From: Daphnia pulex
Lineage: Eukaryota > Arthropoda > Branchiopoda > Diplostraca > Daphniidae
Length of the DNA stretch: 64,000 bases
Assembly: GCF_021134715.1 (NCBI RefSeq)
Contig: NC_060019.1
Span: 3,162,001-3,226,000, forward strand
Direction of reading: 5' to 3'
The notes under the pieces are model-generated. The model made no database searches. It had not been told where the DNA came from and saw only the letters and a program-made list of their open reading frames with translations. Both the position numbers and the translations under genes were made by a program. Each line of letters opens with the position of its first letter. Position 1 is the stretch's first letter. Positions 1 to 14,109 of the stretch are shown piece after piece.

Positions 1-369
1 GGCTATGCTGGAAGCCATGGCCTCGTTATCCCACCCCCCCTTATTTGCATATTTCTCGAAATTCTTAAAAATTTTTATTTACATAAATAAATGAATTAAC
101 TTAAAAGTTGAATACATTAATTTGCAGCAAAATGCATTTATACCTAATTTGGTAAAAATCTAATCATCTGCATCCTCTTCTGTTCTCTATATTTTGCTAT
201 AGATTTTTCGTATCTAGATGTATCAGATGCTGTTTCTCAGCATTTATATGTATCTATAGCCAAAATGCAATCCGAATCTCTATATATTCATTTTATTAGA
301 TAAAAAAAATATTCTATACTTTCAACAGCTATTATATGTCACTTTATTTTAGACAAAAGTACATATACT
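1..369. other. AT-rich sequence, no gene seen
   Basis: A short polycytosine run lies near position 40 and the rest is AT-rich. I see no open frame of note. It lies downstream (3') of the minus-strand SAMD3-like gene and may hold its 3' UTR. Confidence 0.4.
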
Positions 370-1985
370 TCAATTGAAAACAAAGGAACACAAATCTTTC
401 ATTTTTTTGGATGGATTCATTGAGGGGACAATTTCAAACATAATTTCAAGAAATCCATAAACAAATTTCAATTTTGAAGGATAATTGATGTCTAGGATGT
501 GATAGTACATTAGCAAATAACCCACTGATTGTTCAAAAGATTTAGTTTCAGTAAGAGCTACAGCCGAATTGTCGATCTTGATGTAATATGACCCATTTAT
601 GTCCAAGGCACCAGGCAACTCCATGTCGCTAGCAAGATTTGCAGCCTCCTTTGGAAGAAGAATTTCCTATAGTTATTAGAAATCGTTAGACTGGGAAACA
701 AACATTAAAAATGTACTTAATGATGTAACTTACATTGAATGACTGGTACAGAAGATTCCATCCGTCAGCAGTTGATCCTTTTTTGTTTTGGGACGGTTGC
801 GTATTGGCTGCTGCATGCAGTGTCAACTTTAAGACACATTTCATGCGTCCAGGAATATCTAAATGATAAAATAGTTTATTAATTTAAACTGAATTACGAC
901 AGGATACATTGAAACACAAACCAAAGTTTTCTTCAGCTTCCCCTGCTGCCTTCCTTAAGATATCTAACACGGCTAAACTCTTCGTAAATTTATGTTTACA
1001 AAATTCTATTATTTTACATTCTGCTTTCCGCCAATTTGAAGCAAAAGTTTGCAAAGTACTCCCTTTTAAACGAAAAAATTCGTCTCTTACCAGCAATAAA
1101 CAATATTTTATACATAAATAATACATATGCATGGTAGAAATATTACGGCTTCAGGCATGTCCTTAAGACGAGGATATTTGTTCAAAAATACAGATGCGTC
1201 AACCTTGCATCCATTTTGTATGAAAGCCTGGCGGCTTTCATACGTTACTTTCATCAATCGAAGAATTTCGCTGCAATTGGGGTTTCTTGTGTCATTGGAA
1301 TCTAATTGTGTAAATCTCATGAACTCCTCTGCTTCCCTTATTTCATCTTCCGTATAAGAATCCCCCTCAGGACACAAAAAGACTGTTTTGGGCCTAGAAT
1401 TTAAATGAATTTAGAGAAACGTGAAATAAACTAAGAAAAAAGTTATTTGAGTACCGCTTATTTGAACGTTTATCTGAAAGCTGCTTCCTTGTTCGTTTCC
1501 CTCTCATGTAGGACTCTAACGAACCTTTGCGAGTTTTATCGTCAAAAAACAAATCCTTAAATAACACCGAAAGTATAAGAATATAATAACAACGAACGTG
1601 TCATTTCTCTTATAACAGATTTAATATAAATTATTCATACCCACGGTGATTCAGTGTTGAAACTACCAGCTGATGGAAAGAAAGAGACAATTGATTTGGC
1701 CATCTTTAAAATTTCGTTGAATGTAGGGAAATTTTCGTGTCTGAAAAAAAGGTTAGGTTAAAAAAGTTACATTGAATGGGACGTTTCCTCTCCCTCTTAA
1801 ATCTATCACCATGTTTGTTACCGCTCCCTGCAAGGCCATTCTTGTTGCAATCATTTTGTCTCTCAATGAGGGGCGGTATTTAGGTCTATTGTCTATGATC
1901 TCGTTTTCCGCCTGAACATTGTCATTATCGTGCAAACCAAGGTCATCAATTTCTTCACTTTCAGACTGTATTAAACTTAACACAC
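370..1985 (-). CDS. SAMD3-like uncharacterised protein, 3' part of a multi-exon gene
   Basis: Minus-strand exons read in order: about 1755-1983 (acidic start, then a basic stretch), about 1640-1742 (FPTFNEILKMAKSIVSFFP), about 1470-1555 (basic, RGKRTRKQL), about 1140-1385 (CPEGDS, then a KVTYESRQAFI motif and KYPRLKD), about 922-1097 (DEFFRLKG), 734-858, and 370-666 ending in a stop. The last three exons join with exact canonical splice phases (phase 1, then phase 0). Order and motifs resemble the fish and invertebrate family annotated as sterile alpha motif domain-containing protein 3-like, whose members share a YP-LK block, a DEFFR block and a C-terminal LLMYYHILDINYPSK-like block. The biochemical role of that family is unknown. 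Two upstream junctions (near 1743 and 1097) do not join cleanly in phase, so exon ends there are approximate or mildly damaged. The 5' end is uncertain. Confidence 0.5.
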
Positions 1986-3399
1986 TTTATTTTTTACCGC
2001 CCTTCTTTACTTAACTCTTCCTCTTAACATCGATTACTAATTTACCCGCGATATCCTAAACGTTACTCATTCCTATTGCCTAATGCTAAAATGAAACTAA
2101 TCGATGCAGAAATTGCCAAAGTTACAAACTGATCAATCCTCTGCCTTTTTAACGTTTCATTTTAGAGCTTTTACTATAGTTTATTGGGCATCGACTCAAT
2201 TGTCTGATTATTGGCCATGGTTACCCATAGTTGAGAAAGCCGCGCCAACAAATCATTGTCGGAGGTGTAAGGGGGTAGGGGGTAAAACTTGAGAAAATCG
2301 AGCAAATAAGGTAGCTCAACCTCTACCATAGGTTAACACCATCCGCCAATACACAGTAAAAAGGCGTATTTTTGAGCTACACGTATAGAAACTTTCAGCC
2401 GCGACTGTATGCTGAGAGCTGTGAGCAACACGCAACCGCGCTAGAACCAAAAAGGGGTTTCCATCAGGCTTCGTGCCAAGAAACCGCAAGAGGAAATTAC
2501 TCAAATTACCGGGCAAATTTCACTGACCGAAAGGTAGGAAGAAACAAAAAGGAATAATTAGCCACTGGCCCTGTCTTCCTCCTCCCCCCCTCCAAAAAAT
2601 ATATTAATGAAAACAGATAGGCTATCTGAAATTTTCATGGCCAGAAAAAAATTGATTTAACCAACTTAAGATCATTGCCGATTATTGGACAAGTGACTTA
2701 AGGCGATTCCTTTCAATTCTTCCCGCTTTGATGCAAGATTTGGTAGCTTTTTGGTTTTCTTGTAACTTGTCCAAAAATTGACAGTGAGCCTAAGGCTATT
2801 CCAGACAGCCTGTCTGGTTTCATTAAAATTTTTATTCCGGAGGGAGGGGTTCTCTTTCTACCCACCTTTGGCTTTCTTCCTTGCCCCCCCCCAAAGTTGG
2901 GTTAAAAGCCAAACACAGGAACCGCAATATTGATAGGTGGCTGTTTGGAAAAAAATCGCTGTTCGGATTTTTTTTTCAAAAGCCCAGTTTAATGTATATT
3001 TTTTTTGTTTTTAACTTTCAAGACTTCATATTATGTGTAGAATTAATTTTTTTACAAAGTTCATTACTAGAAATAAGAAAAAAATGCCGAAATATTTTTA
3101 AAAAAGAAAGAAAGAGACCAAGGTGTTCAGATTTTTTTTACCGTTACTGTACATATTGATTTGTACGCCCTTTTGTATACCCTGGCACAAGGTCTTAACG
3201 TTTTTTTTTTATAAAATTCGTGCGACGACCGTTTTTATCACCCATCCCCCACTTTCAAGAATGAAAGGAAAAATTTTTTGCTTTACTCAATTTTAACTAA
3301 CCTCTATTAAATCTCATTATTTGATATATTCTTCCATCACATTTCGCAACTCATAGACTTATCGACTCATTAGACTCTTTCAAAGGACGTCATGTTTAC
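1986..3399. other. Intergenic stretch without recognisable gene
   Basis: Only short unsupported frames occur on either strand. It contains poly-C runs near 2585 and 2887 and long T runs. Nothing resembles a known protein or RNA. Confidence 0.4.
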
Positions 3400-3404
3400 A
3401 TTTT

Positions 3405-3745
3405 CTATGTCGGGAGTCGAACCCGAAACCTCAGACTTACACAAAATTCGTATGTTTGTTTCGTTTCGGCGCGTTGGGCTTTGCCATATATATTAGGGTG
3501 AATACAAATATTTCTTTCTTTATGATGTTTTGATGATGTTTTTTATGATGTAGGGCTCTTTGAGGTCTGTTTTCTTTTGCCGTTTTATCTGGCAACTCAG
3601 CATGGCTTTGCACTTTTGTAGCGTGAGAATGGGGAGAAGAGGGAGAATGGGACGAATGGGGGAGAAGAGGAAACGTGGATCCCCTTTTTTTTCGTACGCC
3701 CTCCTCCCTCTTGCATATATTATTATATCTCGCATTATATTATAG
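3405..3745 (-). repeat. Composite repeat: tRNA-derived SINE piece plus one MITE arm
   Basis: Read on the minus strand, this holds a MITE arm, a CATCATAAAGAAAG spacer, a segment with an A-box-like stretch, and then a B-box-like GGTTCGACTCC in a perfect TCGGG/CCCGA stem near 3411-3428. The same order, in the opposite orientation, recurs at 6580-6820, and the A-box-side part recurs near 30815-30860. This shows one dispersed family. Only one MITE arm is present here. It is not a functional tRNA gene, because no full cloverleaf can be drawn. Confidence 0.6.
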
Positions 3746-4293
3746 TTTAAAGAAGAGATATTCAATAATATACTAAGACCCCTTTGTTGGAGGCGGGTTG
3801 CCAAACAACGTCGGGGCATTTTAAAAATAAAACATTTTCATAAAACAACAATTACCAATATCCTACACAATTTCATACTGTAATTTAACACTGAAATACA
3901 TGTACACTATGTCACTGTTCAACGAATTTTAGCAAAAGGCTTTTCCGAAAATGCAAACAAAACAGAACGCCACAGCGCTCACTGCGGGTGTGGCGGAAAA
4001 TAGAACGTGAAGTAAGAAAATTTTGGGAAAATTGGGTTTATATTTTACGAAATAACTTGAAAAGTAAACTAGCTTCCGGGAATCATTTATTGGGGTGGTA
4101 AAGGATAAACCACCGATTAAAATGAGACCTTAACGGATGAGGAGCGAACTCTAGTTCACTAGCGGCAACGATTTTCGTTTTCATGATTTTTACATAAGAG
4201 CCGTGTAAAACACAGACGCCTTTTTAAGGGGGGGGGGGGAAAAAAGGAGGTGACCAGCTAAAATTGGCTGTAAATTTCAAACTTTTAAAGTTA
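3746..4293. other. Intergenic, no gene seen
   Basis: AT-rich sequence with a G run near 4230. No open frame or recognisable element is seen before the TA dinucleotide at 4292-4293 that flanks the mariner-like palindrome. Confidence 0.4.
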
Positions 4294-5322
4294 CAGTCCC
4301 CTCCATAAGTATGGGATCACCCCGCGCCGTTCCATAAGGCGGCGTGTATTTTTCATATGGGTTTTTCGGGTGGCAAAAATCGAAAAAATGACATAAATTC
4401 ACCAAACTTGGGATTTATGTCATTTTACATCTTTTCTATTGTCTGAATTTTTTCAGATTTTTTCCCCTATTTTTATGCCTAGAAAAGTGGCGCACAAAGT
4501 ATCGGATCACTCCGACGCCGGCCGTGTTGTCTTATGGCGCAAATGGGCTTTTCATATTGCTTTTTATATATTTAATTTTTAAGAAGGAATTTTTATATCC
4601 AAACCCTTTTTACATTTCCCTTTTATAAATTAACTGTAAGATTTCCATTATGATCGGAACCATTTTCGAATTTTCCCAGATTTATTAATTTCCCCAGTTG
4701 CTAAAATAAGAGACTACAGAAGAGTTCATTTAGGGTTTGCAACCTCTATCGCCTGCCGTAGGCCGGAAAATTAGTGTCGTTTCTATACGCCCCTTAAGTA
4801 AAAAAAGAAGCAGAGCGCCAGTGGTGTATAGAAACAACACTAATTTTCCGGCCTACGCCAGCTGATAGAGGTTGTAAACCGTAAATGAAGTCTTCTGCAG
4901 TCTCTTATTTCAGAAACTCGGGAAACGAATAAATCTGGGAAAATTCGAAAATAATTCATATCATCATGAAAAACTGACAGTAAATTTATGAAAGGGTATA
5001 GTATACACGGTTTGAAAATAAAAATTCCTTCTAGAAAATTAATTATATAAAAAGCAATATGAAAAGCCCATTTGCGCCATAAGACAACACGGCCGGCGTC
5101 GGAGTTATCCGATACTTTGTGCGCCACTTTTCTAGGCATAAAAAATAGGGGAAAAAATCTGAAAAAAATTCAGACAATAGAAAAGATGTAAAATGACATA
5201 AATCCCAAGTTTGGTGAATTTATGTCATTTTTTCGATTTTTGCCACCCGAAAAACCCAAATGAAAAATACACGCCGCCTCATGGAACGGCGCGGGGTGAT
5301 CCCATACTTATGGAGGGGACTG
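4294..5322. mobile_element. 1,029-bp mariner-like foldback element (two ~500-bp inverted arms)
   Basis: The left end begins CAGTCCCCTCCATAAGTATG and the right end is its reverse complement. Both ends abut TA (4292-4293 and 5323-5324), the usual Tc1/mariner target duplication. The arms run about 4294-4791 and 4823-5322 and match closely throughout, leaving about 30 bp of loop. The 99-codon minus frame inside the right arm has a counterpart in the left arm only because of the palindrome, and it resembles no transposase. This is therefore a non-autonomous element that depends on a transposase supplied elsewhere. Long arms of this kind arise when two elements, or one element and its inverted copy, fuse head to head. 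Confidence 0.85.
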
Positions 5323-5324
5323 TA

Positions 5325-6077
5325 TGTAATAACAAAATTTATCCTGAATATAAATGAGGGAATAAATAACAAAGTTCATTTTTCAAAATTAAAATTTTTA
5401 TTTTATTTATACCTTTAATCGAATCACAAAACCCGCATATTTTAAAAATTAACATAAGTACACTAAATATTAATATTTTCGGGAGCTTTTTAACAGGGAA
5501 TACATAAAAGAGATATAAACAAAGCTCATGTAAAAAACAACTTATGGCAATTTGTTTGGGGTTCAACATACACTTTTGGCTAGCCCGACCGGACTAAAAG
5601 GGGAATAAGGAAAGTATGAAAAAAGGGGGGACTCATACTTTCCTTTTCTCCCCTTTCTTCCCTCGGGCCGATTCTCTGTGGATTCCGTCGCGAAAAAAGT
5701 ACACAACAGGGGAAAACATAAAAAAAAAATACAAAGAAATTGATCTGGAGACACAAATTGCTACACATACTAACCATGATACGTAGCAATTAACTGACAC
5801 ACACAAAAAAAAATAACACACTGATACACAAAATCCACTTTGTATTGGGAAAACAACCTTTTAGCCGATACGGACAACCGAAACAACGGCAGAAAATGGC
5901 GGACATCGAAACAAATTGACTCGCGAAACCGAGAGGTGAATAGCCTCTATCAGAAAATAAGGAAATGAGAGAAAAGAGAAAAAAAAAGTGAGCCAATAAT
6001 CGATTGATAGAATATCGATTATTAAAGAAACAGCTTAAACTGACTCCACAGCTGTTTGTCTGCATTGTTTTGGGCCC
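5325..6077. other. Low-complexity intergenic sequence
   Basis: AT-rich DNA with a G/C-rich imperfect palindrome around 5600-5690 (AAGTATG-AAAAAGGGG facing CTCATACTTTCC). The overlapping minus-strand frames here are phenylalanine-rich and do not look coded. Confidence 0.4.
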
Positions 6078-6140
6078 TTATTAGGCTCCTCCTACCAAAG
6101 ATGGCTGAACAGCCAAATTTGGGAAGGAGGAGCCTAATAA
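6078..6140. repeat. 63-bp hairpin with 16-bp perfect stem
   Basis: TTATTAGGCTCCTCCT at 6078-6093 is the exact reverse complement of 6125-6140, separated by a 31-base loop that itself contains a GGCTG/CAGCC pair. It may be a tiny foldback element. There is no neighbouring gene for which it would be a terminator. Confidence 0.6.
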
Positions 6141-6440
6141 AACTTTAAACTTAAATATCTCGCCAAATAAATTTGTTCGAGGTACCAAACCTCTTGAAAA
6201 TATGATCCCCGTGAAAAATTACTCTAGTATAGTTAATAACAAAAAATCTTTATTTTCCGTGCGTGTATTTACCAATTAAAAGCAGACGGCCAGACCACTA
6301 CTGTAATTTTGCAACTTGCAAGTTACAATATTTGAAATTGCAAGGAAGTTGCCATTTGCTCTAAAAAATTGTGACCAAGATTTAACAGTCAATAACAATA
6401 TATAATTTAATAAATAATTTAGTGAATAAATGTTTTAAAA

Positions 6441-6702
6441 GGGCTCTTTGGGATCTGTTTTCTTTTGCCGTTTTATCTGGCAACGCAGCATGGCTTTGCA
6501 CTTTTTTAGCGCGAGAACGGGCAGAAGAGGGAGAATGGGACGAATGGGGGAGAAGAGGAAACGTGACCCCTTTTTTTCGTACGCCCTCCTCACTCCCATT
6601 CGTCCAATTCTCCCTCTTCTCCCCGTTATCGCGCTAAAAAAGTGCAAAGCCATGCTGCGTTGCCAGATAAAACGGCAAAAGAAAACAGATCCCAAAGAGC
6701 CC
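6441..6702. mobile_element. 262-bp foldback MITE
   Basis: The left arm (6441-about 6565) and right arm (about 6580-6702) are near-perfect reverse complements. They start GGGCTCTTTGGGATCTG and meet in a GAGAATGGGACGAATGGG core. The paralogous repeat copy at 30,655-30,800 lacks both this palindrome and the adjoining CATCATAAAG spacer, so this looks like an insertion into an older repeat. A one-armed relative sits at about 3552-3700. The 145-codon plus frame across it is only an effect of the palindrome. Confidence 0.7.
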
Positions 6703-6745
6703 TATATCATAAAAACATCATCAAAACATCATAAAGAAAGAAATA

Positions 6746-8100
6746 TTTGTATTCACCCTAATATGTATGACAAAGCCCAACGCGCCAAAACGAAACAAAC
6801 ATACGAATTTTTTTTCAAATCCTTTGGATTCTTCGATTTGAAACCAGAGCCATTAATTGTTTTCTCTTCACGTTTCCAGTGGTAAAATTTGGGCGGGAAA
6901 CTGGTAAGAAGGAGTTGAGCTCACTCGTTATTCAATAATAAGTCATGACATAGACCAGAATATTCCATATAATTCTTAATGCACTGCCTTTTCACCATCT
7001 TGTAACAGTCTTCCCATGAATCCAAGGATGATTTCTCTTCGACAATGCAAAAATTTTCCATCTGGTCGAGCGTAAAACGAACCACTCTCCCATCAAGCCG
7101 TGTACGTCCAAGTGTACGGCATCCAAAGCGTCTTTCAAAACTTTGGTGCGTGCGTAGAAGTGCAAATTGCCTTTATTGGTCGCTACATTCGCAATGTTGT
7201 CATCTTCTTTCTTTTTGACGGTAGTAACTGCACACGGCTTCCTCTTAGTTTCGTTCTTTTTCGCTGCAGCAGCAACTTATTCGACCGTTTTTTGGGCTGC
7301 CACTTTAGCCCGCTGAATCTTTACCTTCGCTTGAAAAACTGGATTTGCCATCATTCGTTTTTTAATGGCACGAAATCTTTGCTTCTATCCCGAATTTTCT
7401 AAAAAAAAACCGGAGAGAAATTGTTAGTTGCAGATTAAATTTCTCATTTGGTTAAACTTACTTCAAATGCAATTATTTGGATGCGACGCGGTTTCGTCAT
7501 TTCTTCACCAACTTCTTCATCTTCCCATCCCGCAACGGAGGATTCGCGATTTTCGTCAAATGTTGGCATCACCTGGCATCACTAATTACTTTCCTTTTGA
7601 TCTTGATCATCTGTGCCTGCTGACAATGGATAGCTTTTGCAAAGGCAGTAACTGACATTTGTTTTTTGTTTCTCTTATTTGGTCTTGGTGGAATTACTGA
7701 ATAACTGTCCCCAGGTAAACTGTTAGTCTGACTCTCATCATTTTTATTCTTTTTGGTGGAAAATGTTTTGACTCTTCATCATCATCAAATTTTCTTTTCT
7801 GAATTTTACTCCTCCGATTGCTTTTGAGAACTTCCATAAGGTTTGACTTCTTATTCCAGAGAACAAACTTCTAAAAACAAAAATAATTTACCATTCATAT
7901 TTTGAGCACATAATGATGACAAATTACCGTAGGAGATTTGAAAATGTCATCTACGTTCATCAGGTGAATCAACCTTGCGTGATCGAAAAAGTTGTCAATC
8001 GCACGTCGTGGTGTAATATAACCTCAATCCATTTGTTAAGCTTCTCATCTTTCGCCATTTCATTGAAAATATGGTGTTGAACAATAATTATGAATACCAG
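6746..8100 (-). pseudogene. Decayed coding block, family not recognised (copy 1)
   Basis: On the minus strand, intron-separated blocks can be read with several stops and frame changes. They include a GWEDEEVGEEMTKPRR block near 7480-7530, an alanine/lysine/glutamate-rich block, and a FTLDQMENF...SWEDCYKMVKRQ block near 7000-7080. The same blocks, in the same order, occur at 30,900-31,570. I do not recognise the family. Shared protein-level conservation between the copies suggests descent from a real gene. Confidence 0.5.
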
Positions 8101-9497
8101 AGATCTATGGCTCTGCTCAAACGTCGAGACTCGAGATTCGTGTGATTGATTTGTTTTGAAAATTTAAACTGGATTGTTGACGGCGGTGACTGCCACCTAT
8201 GGAGAGAATTTCAAAGTTTTACTAAATTATTTAAATATCTTTAAAAATCTGAAATCTTTATGCTGCACGCCCGTTACTATATATTACTTTCAATACCTAC
8301 TCCTAAGAGAAAATCTTTTAGCAAACAAGAGGGAGGCGGAAATTACATGCCAAAAGAACGATGGACCGGAACACTAATACCACTATTCGCATCTCTCCAA
8401 TCAAAGTCCCGTCACTTAATTTGTTATGTAATTTGATAACAATTTGGACTGACGTAGCCTTCCATTTATGCGCATCTCTAAGGAAATCGAAATCAGGGCT
8501 TCAAATCGTTGACAAAAATGAAAAATGTAGTTCATGCAGCAGGGGAAATCAAGTGTAACGGGAACTGTAGCTGCTCACCTTTGGCATTGATTGCTTTGAT
8601 AGCTAAACAGATTTGAAACAGACGATCGCAAATCGAGCTGATCAACGGGCGAAGGTAACCAGGACGTCCGGGTATCTGGAACCATTGATTAATTTGATGC
8701 TTTTTAATTCCTTTTGTTTTCCTAGATTCAGCAACTGGAGCATTTTCATGCAGGTGACATTGTTCACAACCCCACCCAATCCTCAAGCTTGTGACTGCCA
8801 GGCTGCCACACCCTGTCTGTCGACGAAAGAACGTGATCAAATATTTGGTCTTCCGCTGTGCGTGTACTTACACTAACACCAGTCACGTGCCTCTGAAAAC
8901 CAGTAGTATCGATTATCAAAAGTCCAATTGCTTATTAATACGATTATAAAACAGACTGGCCCAAGCCCACTGGCAAATAAGTCCTTTCACGTTTTCGGCC
9001 GACAGGGAACGTCGTTCGTGATGAATCCTTACAGTGCACCCGTGAACATCTCAATACACTTTTACTTTCGCTCGCCAGGAAAGAATGGGGAATTTTACCA
9101 GGTGTCCTCCGTTCAAGGCCTGTAACTAAGTAAATTATAAATGACTTTTATTTTTGGCAGGATACACCCGAAAACATTCACAGAATAGTGATAACCCTGA
9201 CAAGGCGTTGACGGAGAGAAAATGTGAAGCTCTTAGCAAGGTCATTGCGAAAAATTTGCATAGCCCACAAGGAAGTTTATTATGTTTTAACTATAAGTCG
9301 CCGTACGCTGTTGTCATGTCACTTCATTGGACAGAAAACCGTGCCAATGTTTTAAAAAGAAACCAAACTAAAACAAGTTGAAGTATTTTTCAGTTGGCTT
9401 TACTGCTGGTAGGAGAACTGCCTGGTATTTCCCACATTAGTCGAATTGTGATCTTGTTCTTATTTCCCTACGTTCATCGGGGAAACTATCTGTTAAC
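8101..9497. other. Intergenic region upstream of the GGT gene
   Basis: Several short frames lie on both strands (largest 102 codons, minus, 8532-8840), but none carries a recognisable motif. The last few hundred bases should contain the promoter and 5' UTR of the gamma-glutamyltranspeptidase gene, but no confident core element was found. Confidence 0.35.
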
Positions 9498-12200
<2,703 letters not shown>

Positions 12201-14109
12201 AAGGCCCCTCTCTTCTTCGATTCAACAGTTGTTGAAACGTATAATGCCAATTTTCTAACAATATCTCCTGTTTGCTCAAATTCTTGAATGTTGTTTGATG
12301 AACTTCTATATATTCACTTGTAATGTTTAGAGGGGGAAATATTAACATCATTTTTGCTTCGGCAATATTTTTTTTTTTTAAATTTTGTCCATCCTTTGGC
12401 AATAAAATTACTGCCGGAAACTCAGAGATCGTCTATTTAAAAAAATAAAAAGGGGAGAAAAACAGTATAAGTGTGAATATTATAAAAAAGACATTTTTTG
12501 AATGGATGAAAATTGATGGGTATCGTTCGTTTATTTCCCACAGTCGTACTTAAATCATGCAACTATTCTCACGATTATGAAATAAAATGTCTATACTTAG
12601 TAACCAACACGTTTAGCTCAGCTGACAAAATAAAATTTAGCGCTAGACCTGATACAGACATAGACCTGACATATTATTAATACCGCGCGATTATATCGTG
12701 AATAACGCACCCGTTGACCAATCATAACCCATTTGTCCAATAGAAAACCACCGAAGTCGGGGTAAACTGCAAATTGGGGAGCAAGGTTGCGGATAACGGG
12801 AGCAATATGTAAGATGGTTAGGCGACTGGAACTAGGACAGGTACGCTCTTGAATTTGTATTCGCTCTTGTACTTGTACTTGAATTGTACGCTCCTGAACT
12901 GGTGCTTTAGGTCGGACGTGGGTATACTTAAAACTTAACTAGCTGGCATTTGACTATTGAGGGAAATGGAGGTGCTAAACCGGAGCTCATAGCGCTAGCA
13001 GGAGCAACGATAACGAGAAAAACGACAACCTTTCCAACGCAACACGTCTCTTTTAATATCATTATCTTTTTATTTAAAAACAACCTACTGATAAGAATAT
13101 TGGCATAATTTATACATTTTTGCATGGAAATTTTAGAACCTTTTGAACTGACTGTTGGCGGACAACTGCGCTCGAATTAGTGGTAGTATACATAGCAGTA
13201 AAGCAGAACGAGTGGTGCGTGTCGTTAACCTGTATAGTGACACTCAGCACACCTGTACAGCTAAATTCTGGTCGAATTTACCACCTTCTTTTTTGGTTCA
13301 TTCCAGCACCCTTTAAATATTCGAAATAGACCCCCCCCCCCCAAAAAAAAAGAGTTTATTCCCAATAAATTGTCACTATGTCATTATAGGCTAGTGTTAT
13401 GATGTAGTGTAATGTGTACACCCTTCGAAAAATACGAATAAATGAAAAACAAAAAAACAAAACAAACAAACAGAAAAAAACAAAAAACAAACAAAACAAT
13501 TCTGTAATCTAATCTATAGCAAAATATTTCAATCTTGTTAAAATCTTTGTGAAAAAAAACAACTTCAGAAATTCCAGGCATAATAAAAAAAAGAGAGTCA
13601 TAAAGCGTGTGAAGTACCGGAGTAGTGAATATCACGCTGTCGACTCTTAACAATATTAACCATAGCTTTCTTCACAGCGTCAATCAAGTCGCCACTCGGC
13701 GCTCTCACCTCTTATGGGGATAAGTCGTCTTCATTCCTATCTCCTCCCCAATCCAAAATAATATTTAAAAGAAAATAATAATAATGTAATCAAACGAAAC
13801 CGCACGAAAACTGAAAAACTTAATAAAGTTATATGATCAAACACAAACACTGCACTTTAACTCAAACCAAAGCACGAAAACTGAAAGTAAAAGTCAATTG
13901 ATTGTAACTTTAAATAATAAGCTGAAATGTATTTGCAGTTATAAAGAGTTTGCTTTTGCATAAGTATATATACATACGCACCAATGGTATAGACGACTGG
14001 GATTTCAAAATTTCAGGGAAATGACGAATTTGTTCACCAAATATTTAAAATTTCATTTTTTTTTTCTCAAGAACCAATCAAATAAACCCAGGTATTTTTA
14101 TTTTAAAAA
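12201..14109. other. GGT 3' UTR and intergenic DNA
   Basis: A poly(A) signal AATAAA lies at about 12400. Sequences at 12,220-12,640 and 12,905-13,280 recur with moderate divergence at 32,140-32,540 and 33,340-33,720. A C/A homopolymer run lies at 13,330-13,350. The remainder, up to the stop of gene A, holds no gene that I can support. Confidence 0.5.

Noticed and set aside
4840..5139. 99-codon minus-strand ORF as transposase
   Set aside because: No DDE motifs; it is inside one arm of the mariner-like palindrome and is mirrored in the other.
6448..6885. 145-codon plus-strand ORF
   Set aside because: It runs through both arms of a palindromic MITE and reads as the same peptide motif forwards and backwards; not a gene.
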